A stretch of 64,000 nucleotides of DNA from positions 186,001 through 250,000 of the forward strand of contig CAJQUW010001819.1 of assembly GCA_907163375.1 (NCBI GenBank), written 5' to 3'. Of this stretch, positions 46,793 through 56,519 are shown piece after piece. This DNA is from Prostheceraeus crozeri. Taxonomy: Eukaryota; Platyhelminthes; Polycladida; Euryleptidae. Under the pieces are notes generated by a model. It had not been told where the DNA came from and made no database searches. It was given only the letters and a program-made list of their open reading frames with translations. The translations under genes and the position numbers were made by a program. Position 1 is the first letter of the stretch, and each line of letters starts with the position of its first letter.

Positions 46793-47292
46793 ATCTCAGA
46801 AGAGACATCGATTTAGAACAGTTGCATACCCATCTTCCCGATTCAGTCTATCATCGCGGTCGTCCGCAAATGTTGGTCATTCGCATGAGCAACGGTCGAA
46901 ATCTTCAAATCTTTCGCTGCGGCAAAATTCAAGTCCTAGGAAACCTTTCTCATTTCGTGATGCAGTCCATGTGTCACGAAGTCGTCAAGAAAATGCGAAC
47001 ACTCATGCCTCATCTCCGCCTGAGTCCCCTGACATTAAAGAATATAGTAGTGTCTGTTCAATTGAAGATGTTAGTGAATCTAGCCAACATTAAAACCAGT
47101 AATCATTGTATATTTTATGAAACTGAACTCTTTCCTGCTGCTCTGATTCGGAAGTGGCATCCTGTACATATTGCAGTGTTTCAAAACGGACATTGTATCA
47201 TGACTGGTTTACGTGATATCAGTAAAGTAGCTGACATTGTTAAATCTTTAATGCGTTATCTGTATGAGTCACAGTTAATAGAATCGTGTTAA
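46789..47292 (+). CDS. TATA-binding-protein-like protein
   Basis: 167 residues covering almost the whole two-repeat TBP saddle. Repeat 1: MNLRRDIDLEQL, MLVIRMSNGRNLQIFRCGKI, then QVLGN (family: R..ALIFSSGKMVCTG). Repeat 2: LTLKNIVVSVQLKMLVNLAN, FYETELFPAALIRKW and VHIAVFQNGHCIMTGLRD (family: KIQNIV.S......L, YEPELFPGLIYR, .LIFVSGKVVLTGAK). Of the four DNA-kinking Phe residues of TBP, three are kept (QIFRCGK, ELFPAAL, AVFQNGH); the fourth (LGFPA) is Met in TLMPHL. Host TBP nucleates RNA polymerase II initiation at TATA boxes. Viral TBP homologs occur in large DNA viruses. Here it probably serves the element's own TATAAAA promoters. Divergence from host TBP is high, and the frame is intact. Confidence 0.75.
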   Translation: MNLRRDIDLEQLHTHLPDSVYHRGRPQMLVIRMSNGRNLQIFRCGKIQVLGNLSHFVMQSMCHEVVKKMRTLMPHLRLSPLTLKNIVVSVQLKMLVNLANIKTSNHCIFYETELFPAALIRKWHPVHIAVFQNGHCIMTGLRDISKVADIVKSLMRYLYESQLIESC

Positions 47293-47329
47293 TCACATGA
47301 TGTGTTTTGAATGAGTCATCGCAATGAAC

Positions 47330-47590
47330 TATCGCCCACACTCTTGTCGGTGAAAAGGTCATCAACAAGGTTCTTCGCTTTATGATGAGTCAGCCCTATT
47401 TATAGACATGAAATGATGTCCACACACTTGTCGGTGAAAAGGTCACGCTGTCTGACGTGAGGCGCCATCGATGTTGAATGAGACGCCCACACACGTGTCG
47501 GTGAAAAGGTTGAACAAGACTGATTAGATTCGTATGACTGGCGCGTTACCACCTCATGAGTCAGAGCTATTTATAGACATGAGTCAGCAA
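47330..47590 (+). promoter_or_regulatory. Triplicated TTGTCGGTGAAAAGGT boxes with two TATA/TGAGTCA units
   Basis: Three copies of CACAC..TTGTCGGTGAAAAGGT-like sequence lie at about 47337-47360, 47411-47444 and 47488-47510. Two units of ATGAGTCAG.GCTATTTATAGACATGA lie at about 47384-47412 and 47555-47583. TGAGTCA is an AP-1-type site and CTATTTATAG a symmetrical TATA-like box. No large ORF follows on the plus strand, so the target transcript is unclear. Confidence 0.45.
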
Positions 47591-47639
47591 AGTGGTTGAT
47601 GTTTCCTAAGCCGAAGAAATTGCCATGATGTTACATTCG

Positions 47640-48335
47640 CTGGTGAGGATGTTAACTTACAAACTCTAACATGGTTTTGAATTTATTTTATACTTTACCT
47701 ATCTTGCAAATAGTGAAATACTTATGACTTCATTTTATATTTCACCTATCTTACAAACTGTACAAACAGTGAAATGATTTTAACATTAATTCAAACTTTA
47801 CAATCATCAACTTTATTTCTAACTTTACGAACAGTGAAGTGATTCTAACTTCATTTACATTTCACCTATCTTACAAACGGTGATATGGTGATAATTTTAT
47901 TTCTAACTTTACAAACGTCAACTTTATTTCTAACTTTGCAAACAGTGAAGTGATTCTAACTTCATTTATATTTCACCTATCCTACAAACAGTGATATGGT
48001 TATAACTTATTTTATACTTTACCTATCTTGCAAACAGTGAGATGATTTTAACATTAATTCAAACTTTACAATCATCAACTTTATTTCTAACTTTACAAAC
48101 AGTGAAGTGATTCTAACTTCATTTACATTTCACGCATCTTACAAACAGTGACATGGGTACAACTTTATTTCTAACTCTACAATCAACAACTTTATTTGTA
48201 ACTTTACAAACAGCGAAGTGATTCTAACTTCATTTACATTTCACCTATCTTACAAACGGTGATATGGTGATAATTTTATTTCTAACTTTACAAACGTCAA
48301 CTTTATTTCTAACCCTACCCATCTTACAAAATGAT
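47640..48335. repeat. AT-rich tandem-like repeat array in the Polinton
   Basis: Words such as TTTCTAACTTTACAAACAGT, then GAAGTGATTCTAACTTCATT, then TACATTTCACCTATCTTACAAAC recur four to six times at 110-160 bp spacing. 48217-48300 nearly duplicates 47847-47925. The array separates the plus-strand genes from the 3' end of the polymerase. A 23-bp repeat (GAAAACAAAGTCACTCATGT plus CAGG) follows at 48509-48570. The 110-codon frame at 48264-48596 lies across these repeats and is probably not a gene. Confidence 0.7.
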
Positions 48336-51300
48336 CAAAACTTTTACTTCTATCTATTGAGTGAGAATCCCACCTTTATGTCAAAAGGAAAACAACACAG
48401 TGTGTACATGATATGTTTTTCATCATCACAACCGATTTTCATAGCACCGCACATAGTTAATACTGATGGTAGCAGAAAACAAAGTTTTTATGGCTCACAT
48501 CACCGTAGAAAACAAAGTCACTCATGTACAGGGAGAAAACAAAGTCACTCATGTGCAGGGAGAAAACAACGTCAGGAAAAACCAGTTGATATGTAGGTCA
48601 TGATATGAAGTGATCAGGAGTTGGGCGCATCTTACAAGGCACTCACTCACAACGCCCCATAGAAAACGCCATTGAGCAAAAAGCAAAACATCAACCACAA
48701 CAGAGAGGAAGTATTTATCATCAGAGATCGCCGGACGGAGGAGGAGAAAGTTTCTGTCTCTTGGGTGGAGGTAGATGAGTGTCTGGATGGCCGTACGGTA
48801 ATGAGTGATTAGGACTCATCCAGCATCGCTTGTCTTCCCAAGCTGAGAGACCTTGTTTCCTAAACGTCGTTCTTCTGACTTGATGCGACTGTGATCTTAA
48901 AATGGTCATTTCTACTTTTTTGATTTTAAGAGAATCTAAGGCATCTTGATAGTCCCTATGTGTCATTTTTCTAACGATTGACTTCGAGATGCCTTTCGCT
49001 CGTTTTATAGAAAGCTCTGAGGATTTTAGCTTCATGGAGTACATCTTGGGGAGAAGCAAGATCATCTCCTTTATCTGTTTGCCGGCACACTCATCCTTGA
49101 AGCAGCCAAGCTTCGCTTTATTTGAGGTAGAGTAAAGCGGATGGTCAGTGGGATAGTTGGAACTATCAAACTTGGGTGCTAAATATTTTAAAATGTCGTC
49201 CTGCTTGACTTGGCTCGTGGTTGTCAAAGCTAGGAAGAACATGTCTGTATCACCTCCTACTAATTCCACACGTTGGAGAAGTGGACATGTCTTAAAAGTG
49301 TTGTAAAATAACTTGTGCATTTTTAACTTGGAGTGATCCAAGACAGCTTGACCCACATAAATGGGCTTACAAAGTTCTACTTAAGATTTTAACATTTTAA
49401 AACCATTGATGTCTTCGGAAATAACATCATGGTGGCAAAACAACGGCGAGCGACATAACTTGATACTCGTTCCCGGATCAGTTACGATGCGATAGTCCAT
49501 GCGCTTTCTTACATCCTCCATGGTCTTACCAAAGAGGGCATTATTCTTAAATTTAAAGAAGTCCTTTTCGAAAGGATTCTTGGATTCAGCCCGTTTCTTG
49601 CTATTAAATTCTATATACGGTTTTAGAAAGGGCTTCTGCCTAAACTGGATAGCGCGATGGACTTTATCAAGTTGCATCCCCATACCTAGATAGAATTTGA
49701 GGATGGAATAGTGCACGATGTAATGCTGCTTGTTCAATTGGGTGAGCAACAACTTCCTAGTGGCTTTATACTTTAAGTCATTTTCCGCCTCATATTTCTT
49801 ATTGTGTTCTTCCATAAAGGGAGAGAACATATCTGGACTGACTATGCCAGATTCGGATGTCAGAGGAAAATCAACGGTCCTATTCTTAATGCAGTCTGGA
49901 TAGATGAGCTCGACTTCAAATAAATAACCTATGTCGGCCTCATCTCTCAGTGACATGATGTGTGCTGGATTGGAGAAGTGTTCAATGTCATGGGGCTCTA
50001 CCCATTGGAAGTCAGACTGTGGCAAAGGCTTGGAGAGTGCACTCCCATACAAATTATTTTGGTCTATGTACATTAAATGCGTGGTCGATCCTATGTCTTG
50101 GGTGCTGTTGACAACATGTTTGTTAAAAAATGTCAAGCCACACCTAATACCACGTTCAAATAACGTATACATTTCTGCATCTTGCAGTAAATGAATGCTT
50201 TCTTTCGTCATCTTGAAGGCTGACTGATAGGACAGACCCGGCAGACTAACAAAATGAACGGAGTCTAAAGCGTCCTGTTCTAATGGAACTTTCCTAAAAG
50301 TCTCAAACACGTCAGCCAACAGATAGACGTCTAATTTTAAGTAGGCAAGCATGTAGTCACCAAACGTGCGGCACCTAAATTCTAACCATGCTTGCTATGC
50401 ATGCCTATAATCATCCAGCGAACAGTCCTCACCCGTCAAATCATTTTCAAATTTATCGATGGACGGAAGGGATGTCTCTTTCAATGTATCCATTGAACTA
50501 AAATAACTATAAGGCAACACCCCTTTCCGTCGCATCAGACTGTCACTTATGTTGGGATAGTCTTTTTTTAAATGATGAGTGAGGGGAAGTGTTTCTAAAT
50601 TATTAGCCAACGCGGCTAAGGAAGAAGACATAAACTGGAAACTGTCTAGAAACTTTATGTCATAGAAGACAGGCTTCCCCTCCTTCGTCTTATCGACTTT
50701 GACTTTAGCAGTGATGCGCATAAATTTTTCCTTACTTTGTGCAATCACTTTGGATGACTTTCATTTTACCGAATCCATGGCGAATGATGATGTGAGCATC
50801 ATAGCATTTGAAGTTATGAAAGAGGACGGGGAGCGTTCGCCGTTTGAGCCTAAGTTTCATATTGCATTTACTGCATAAGGCAGACCTAAATTTACCACTG
50901 AGATGGCAATGGTCCCTCACTTTCTTATGTTGCTGATCATGAAAGGATGAACAGCAGCGGGGACATTCCGTGGTCTTATCAAATTTGATTTTATCGGCTT
51001 CTGTGAAGCACATTGGCTTCCTAGTTAGCTCCGTTTCATAGCGTTGATGAAAACGGGCTTTCCTATCTAAAAAGTTGAGGAAGTCTTCAACGCACTCCTC
51101 GCCTTGCCACACATGCATCTTATTTTGACTCCTATAATATGGATGCCAAACTTCATAACAGGCAATGGCTGCTGGCTCATGACTTAGGTCTTCTTGTTCA
51201 ATATAACATTCAATGTCCGCATAGATGGTACATATGGGACTGAGCTCATTGCCGTTTTCTTCATACCTACAAAATTTATCTTTGGGCATGACTTCCATTT

Positions 51301-52749
51301 GAAGTTTACCCCGAGAGCACCACTCGTAATGCTCTTCAAAAAATGCTTTTGATGTGAAACGCCGTGTGCAGCGATCACAGTAATAATGTTTGTCATCATA
51401 ACTTTCTTGGTGGCGATACAATCTAGAAATTTTAGGAATGCCACAATAATGGCATTCTGGGTGGTTGTCGCTATAGACTAGGAGAAGACTGACAACCCGC
51501 TCGAAGTTACTTTGGCGATTATTGTACCTAACACCCTTCAGATCTTTTTCCCAGAGATGGACGACAAACTTAATATTATTCAATTTTTCAAATTGGGCGA
51601 TGCCTTTAAAGTCTAATGTGTTGACATCTAACCCGTCAAACTTAAGCTCATCATCCCATTCACAATACTTGGTGACTCTTTGACGATGTATACCTACATC
51701 ATTATAGTGAAGAATGGAGAGGACGGCATACTTGAAACACTGGGACTGACATTCTACATTGATGACAGCCTTTTTGTCAGCCAGTGCTTTGGGGAGGGTG
51801 AAACAACCGCTCCCTTGTAAATTTTCTAAAAGATTTATTTTGATGTCTACCTTCTCTATCCCATCAAAGACCAGACCGCTGTCTCTTTCATTAAATTTAT
51901 TTAAATTGCTGACGAGATAGGTCGCATGTCTCTCTACCCACTCGTTTACATCACCTATGAGATCAGCAGCACAGGAGGCTATCCTAATGGTCACAGTGGA
52001 CTCTACTTCTCCCGTGCTACTGTCTACCTTATTGAAACGAGCAGTGGGATAGAACATGCCCTTAAGTAAAAATCTATCTAAACTTGCCAACATTTGATGA
52101 ATTAAGCCTATATGATTCATCAAGAAAGGATGAATGTCCTGCACAGCTTCAGAGCTTTCTAACTGATAATCGCGAACGAGCCTCTCAAGGGAAAACTTGC
52201 TCAGCCTTAGAGTGACGTTGTTGTCAGTGTAAACCTCAGTGGGATGAGTGTGACAGAGTGTGTGTGAAGAAAGAACAAACTCTGTAGGAAAGGTCTTCTG
52301 ACACGAAGAACAGGAAAAGCCGACGTGCGATGAAGGATGCTTCCTACCTGTTGTTGTCGGTGGTTGCCTCACACTGCCACAGGAACCGCCTTCGATGTGG
52401 ACTCGCAAGTTGGCGCTGTTGTAGAACGTGCGCCTACAACCTTCACACTTGGGCCGTTGAGGGATCGGTCGCCGCTTTCCTCCCCTGCAGGCGCGCCCAG
52501 CGGTGTGACGTCTCAAACTGTAGGCTGAGGCGAAGACCCCGTCACACCGCTGGCATCGAAAGTCCTCCTTCTTTTCGACTTCTATCTCCCTCTCCTCTCC
52601 GACGATCTCCAACTCCTCCTGCTCCAACAGTCTCTCCACCGACTTGACGGAGAGGAGAGGGAGGTCGGCCGCTGCAGGTGGTGGTGGCGATGCAGGGATG
52701 ATGATGGGACGGCAAGGAACGTCACCGTCCAGGAGGAAGGCCGCCAGAT

Positions 52750-52840
52750 CTGTTGAGAAAAAGAGAAAAGAGATTAATAACATGATCAACATTTCAAGTT
52801 TGAAGTCTTAGCCCCCCATTTCCCAATCACGGTTACTTAC
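52750..52840 (-). other. Predicted pPolB intron 3
   Basis: On the minus strand, donor GATG|GTAAGTAACC at 52840 and acceptor TTTTTCTCAACAG ending 52750. 91 bp; phase 1 on both sides. Confidence 0.65.
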
Positions 52841-53128
52841 CATCTAAGGACTGTAACTCCGGCAGCAGGGATGGACGCGGAGGAGCCAGGAGAGGGACGC
52901 GAGCCGAGGGTGGAAGGGTCCTGGGCTTTGGTGTCGGAGGGACGTGGTGACGAGGAGCAGGGACTGGCGCAGGTACCGGAGCTGGTGGCGGTGGAGGTGG
53001 GGCGATAACGATGCCCGAGAAAGGGGTCGCACCTTGGGCGGAGGTAGATGAGCGGGAAGGTAGGGTCGGAAATTCCTCACGGTATTTCCGCCTCGCGGCT
53101 TCCTCCCACTTCTTCTTCTTCGCCATAT

Positions 53129-53218
53129 CTGTAGAGAGAAAAGAGAGATTAGATAATGAGACAAGGATGATGCAGAGGATCTGAAACATTATAAACATGA
53201 AATGTTAAAGATACTCAC
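53129..53218 (-). other. Predicted pPolB intron 2
   Basis: Donor AAGT|GTGAGTATC at 53218 and acceptor TTTTCTCTCTACAG ending 53129. 90 bp; keeps frame. Confidence 0.65.
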
Positions 53219-53293
53219 ACTTGCCAAGCCGCTCATAGGCTTCCCCGATTGCTCCTTGGGGGACGGGTTCCCCATTACGAATACATTCATGCA

Positions 53294-53440
53294 CTGAAAA
53301 AGAATGACGGCAAAGATGAGCAGAGGTAAATTTGGATTTGGTTTAAACATGAACAAAATAAGGGAGGGGCTCTTGATTTTAATGAGGATGTCTACCCTAA
53401 TGATGTTAGTAATAGAGTCAATCTTGTTACAAATACTTAC
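53294..53440 (-). other. Predicted pPolB intron 1
   Basis: Donor CAAT|GTAAGTATT at 53440 and acceptor ATTCTTTTTCAG ending 53294. 147 bp; keeps frame. Confidence 0.6.
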
Positions 53441-53540
53441 ATTGCTCGATGGTAGCCTTCTCCATCTCAGCAGCAATGCGATAATTTTCAATTTTTGCGA
53501 ATTCCATTTTTGTTCGATTACAGACAGCAGATTTCAATCA

Positions 53541-53992
53541 CTGAAAAGGAAAGATGAAAATCGTTTCATTTGCCTAGTCAACGTTTTGGAACAATCATTG
53601 AAGTGACATCTAATGAGTTACATCTCACTCTACTCTATATCATAAAGACTAACCTTTGTCGAATGGCTGAAGTACTCTGACCTGGCGAGAGAAAGCGTCA
53701 CGTTGAGTATGAAGTCAAACGCCCAACATGAGCAACGGCTCAGAGGTTTTGGTCTAATAAATGACGAACAACTCGTGCAACGCAATCACTCTACGGCAGT
53801 ACCCGCCGTCCCGAAGGAACGCTCGAGCAAAGGAGGTATTACAGCGATGATATGTTTTATGAGCATAAGATGTGATAGCAAGAGACTATTCAACTTGATA
53901 GCAAGTCAAAACAACCTGATGGCAGGAGATCACCGACACTCACCTTGTGAAAGATAACTGTGAAGAGCAGAGCTGGTGCACTGCCTTTTATA
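53541..53992 (-). promoter_or_regulatory. pPolB promoter and leader intron
   Basis: TATAAAA on the minus strand at 53992-53986, a probable start near 53960, donor ACAAG|GTGAGTGT at 53943 and acceptor TTTCCTTTTCAG ending 53541. This leader intron contains the first of three related repeats (see 53690-53950). Confidence 0.55.
53690..53950. repeat. Polinton internal direct repeat, copy 1
   Basis: Shared order with copies at 55420-55690 and 55775-55990: ACGTTGAG, then (in copies 1 and 3) CCAACATGAG and GGT(T)TCGGTCTAA-like words, then ATCACTACGGCA-like, then CGTCCCGAAGGAACGC-like, then TATTACAGC-like. The copies are diverged, direct, and tied to the polymerase promoter side, so they look like duplicated regulatory or replication sequence. 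Confidence 0.55.
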
Positions 53993-54131
53993 AGATTTTC
54001 CTAAGCGGTGAATGGATGAGACCTCTCGTCCAATCACAGACGAGCTAGAGTTCCCGATGTGCGCACGCACAATTGTAACGCGTCATTGAAATCGTGTTAG
54101 GCAAAAATGTTGTTTAGCAATAGACTCAACC

Positions 54132-54584
54132 ATGACACCTGAAGTCAATACATTGAAACATGATGATTGTACGATTCGCTTTCATCAAGAGAGCTTCGGA
54201 GGCTTAATACAAGATTACATCCTTGAGTTTCAAAGGGAGGAGACAGAATTGGAAGCATGTTTAGACTACACACGAAAAATATTTACGGAGTTAATATCTT
54301 ATTTCAAAGACAGTCTCATCAAGGCTCACTTAATTGCACATGTCAATTACACTCATTTTCCAAAAGGTGAAGTAGCGGAAAGTGTTGACTTTCAATTTCG
54401 TTCCTATGGACAAGAATATGTTACTGATGCTTCTGAGTTTTATACACGACATCTGCGGAAGATTATTTCTCGTATGGACAACTTTCACGGTTACGGCGAT
54501 CATTTGCTTCTGAATAAAATAAACCATATTGTCATTGCTATTAGTAAAGTGGGTTTCAATGATGTTAAATCAAAGACCAAATGA
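54132..54584 (+). CDS. Stand-alone paralog 3 of the PolB N-terminal domain
   Basis: 150 codons, intact. CTIRFHQESFGGLIQDYILE, then LIKAHLIAHVNYTHF, DFQFRSYGQEYVTD, ASEFYTRHLRKIISRMDNFH and GDHLLLNKINHIVIAI align in order with paralogs 1 and 2 and with the polymerase segment at about 51.8-52.2 kb. Start at ATG 54132 (ACCATGAC). It lies head-to-head with the polymerase gene, sharing the 53.5-54.1 kb promoter region, so the two may be expressed together. AATAAA occurs at 54766. No catalytic residues recognised. Confidence 0.7.
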   Translation: MTPEVNTLKHDDCTIRFHQESFGGLIQDYILEFQREETELEACLDYTRKIFTELISYFKDSLIKAHLIAHVNYTHFPKGEVAESVDFQFRSYGQEYVTDASEFYTRHLRKIISRMDNFHGYGDHLLLNKINHIVIAISKVGFNDVKSKTK

Positions 54585-54589
54585 AGTAT

Positions 54590-55200
54590 TTTTTCATGAC
54601 ACTTGTGTTGTGTTAAACTTTCTAGCGCTGTGGTGAACACTGTTTTCATATAACATTCTAAACTCTCATTGCAGTAGAAAACTGCTTTTAGTAAACCTGA
54701 TGAAGCTAATCTAACAGTCATGAAGTTTGAATTTTCTAATAAGGGAACATTTACCAACTGTCTCCAATAAAACTTTCTAACACTGTGAAAGTAAGTTACA
54801 AGACAATCTACACTGTGCAGTAAAACCTTTTCGATAAAACTTTCTAGTGCTGTGATGAGTTTGGTCAGTCATACAACGTCAATGATTAAACTTTATTTTC
54901 ACAAACGTGCGTTGCGGTAAATTATTTGACTACACTAACACTTGCATTTCATGACATCTGTGTTTCATAAAACATCATGATCAAACTTTTCTAACTATAC
55001 ATCAACCTGTGTTGCAATAAGACTTTTGCAAACCATGATACACTTTCTGACCTTTACTTTTACAAACATGTGTCGTAGTAAAAATAGTTGACTACACTAA
55101 CGCTAACATTTATGGCATTTGTGTTTCATAAAACACCATGATCAAACTTTCTAACTATACATCATCCTGTGTAGCAGTAAAACTTTTGTACGACACTGGC
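54590..55200. repeat. AT-rich direct repeats in the Polinton
   Basis: Units of about 165 bp: about 54894-55045 and 55062-55196 share TTGACTACACTAAC, GTGTTTCATAAAACA(C/T)CATG, ATCAAACTTT and CTAACTATACATCA. Earlier partial units repeat AAAACTTTCTA..CACTGTG. Wording resembles the array at 47.64-48.33 kb. Confidence 0.6.
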
Positions 55201-55419
55201 AAGAGCTTGTTCACTAGCGAAGAGAGAAGTCTGTGATGTGTTGCGTGTGGCGCATGAATGTCCTCCTTCTTTCCTTCATCATTTCGTCTCCGTGATAGAG
55301 GCAAGAAGAACTGATGGTTCATTCTCGCATGGTTGGCCAACTGTCGGGAGACAAGTGCAATGGAGATTTTATGAGGTAACCTGTGGCAGATAGCTAAATG
55401 TCGCCCTGGCGGTCAGAGT

Positions 55420-55990
55420 ACAACGTTGAGACGAAAGGCAACCACTTGCAAACATGACGCAGAGAAGTTTCACAAGGATTACCATTGACCACGTCCCATG
55501 CAGTACTCATCGCTACGGACTTCACCGCTGTCTCGAAAGAACGCCTGCCCACAGGAAGTATCACACCGAAAATCTCCGTGACTTGCACCGTCCATGACTT
55601 GATCGCCAGACATGAAAACCGGTGGAGTTATTTACAAGAGGAAACATCCCAAGTCGTTGCTTTGATCAGCTTGATAGCAAGCCGTAGAGAGCTTGATTCA
55701 CCAGCGTTTTGCAATGGAGATGTTTAGAGGCCACCCATGACAAGATAGCTAAGACTCAACCGATTGGCGTTCAAAGTGCTACGTTGAGAACTGTGTCAAA
55801 TGTCCAACATGAGACGAGTTGCCCCAGCGGTTTCGGTCTAAAATATGACACTCTCCCTTGCCACACTTATCACTACGGCATCGTCCGTCGTCCCGAAGGA
55901 ACACCCTGTCAGTGGAATATTACAGCAAAATTCTCCGTGTCTTGCTCGCTTTCAGTGAAAAGCTGCTTATACCATGAGAAGAATGGCTCA
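55420..55990. repeat. Polinton internal direct repeat, copies 2 and 3
   Basis: Copy 2 is at about 55420-55690 and copy 3 at about 55775-55990, both related to 53690-53950 as described there. The frames at 55485-55727 and 55709-56005 fall on the repeats and have no protein family signal. Confidence 0.5.
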
Positions 55991-56519
55991 CTAAAAATCA
56001 TCTAGTTGACTTCAGCAGGGTCGAAAACCCCAGAAAACCTCCAAAACTAGTGAATTTAAAGTTTTCAACTTTTTAGAACTACTTATGAAATTTTATAAGT
56101 AGTCTATCACTTAGGGCAGGTTTATAGCGACCGAACCTTTTTTGAATCAAGTCAAACGGACTTGTAGAAGCAAAGTTACAAGCCTTTAAAGTTTTGGAGT
56201 CTTTTATGGCCTGGAGACGAAGGCCATCTCCTGGCGAACCTCTAAGTCTGACGCCTTAGCTGACTTCAGCAATGAAATTTTCTAAGTCGGTTTCTTACAG
56301 AAACCCGGAATTTGGAATGTCCGAAGCTATCATCGGAGCTCCGGAGTTCACCTACCCCAACCCAGTCGGGAGGAGAACTGATTTCCACAAGCCGAGTTTC
56401 CACTTATATAGTGTGTGGCGATCAGCTGATGACGTAATAGCCATCATCCAAACACTAAAAACCCGTCTATCTCTGATTCTAGTGCTCCGATGGAGCTGGA
56501 AATACACCATTTCCATGTA
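55991..56519. other. Polinton spacer before the right TIR
   Basis: No gene recognised. TTGACTTCAGCA recurs at about 56005 and as CTGACTTCAGCA at about 56261. TTATATAGTG at 56403-56412 is a possible TATA box without an obvious gene. Confidence 0.4.

Larger units (their letters stand above)
48721..53507 (-). pseudogene. Protein-primed family-B DNA polymerase (Polinton pPolB), multi-exon, broken
   Basis: Four coding exons are predicted: 53507-53441, 53293-53219, 53128-52841 and 52749-48721. All junctions have GT/AG and keep frame. Domains in order: coiled and proline-rich N-terminus, two to three C2H2-like fingers (about 52.56-52.23 kb), the N-domain shared with the small paralogs (about 52.2-51.83 kb), a QCFKYAVLSILH cysteine box (about 51.75 kb), more CxxC fingers, exonuclease motifs YADIECY, FHNFKCYDAH and LKLDVYLLADVFE, then polymerase motif A (MYIDQNNLYG), B (KNNALFGKTM) and C (GGDTDMFF). 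Catalytic aspartates are all present. Lesions: one frameshift near 50740, TAG at 50395-50397 and TAA at 49381-49383. About 1,480 codons in all. It replicates the element from a protein primer in active relatives. Confidence 0.85.

Noticed and set aside
46755-47093. 112-codon ORF overlapping the TBP-like gene
   Set aside because: Shadow frame; the TBP motifs are in the 46789 frame.
47640-48335. CRISPR-like array
   Set aside because: Repeats are diverged, unevenly spaced and AT-rich with no constant spacers, and the genome is eukaryotic.
48264-48596. 110-codon ORF after the repeat array
   Set aside because: Its first third is the repeat array and its end is a 23-bp tandem repeat; no domain seen.
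52330-52647. 105-codon plus-strand ORF with many Cys and Arg
   Set aside because: It is antisense to the polymerase zinc-finger exon.
53304-53606. 100-codon plus-strand ORF
   Set aside because: It crosses predicted introns and exon 1 of the polymerase on the other strand and has no family signal.
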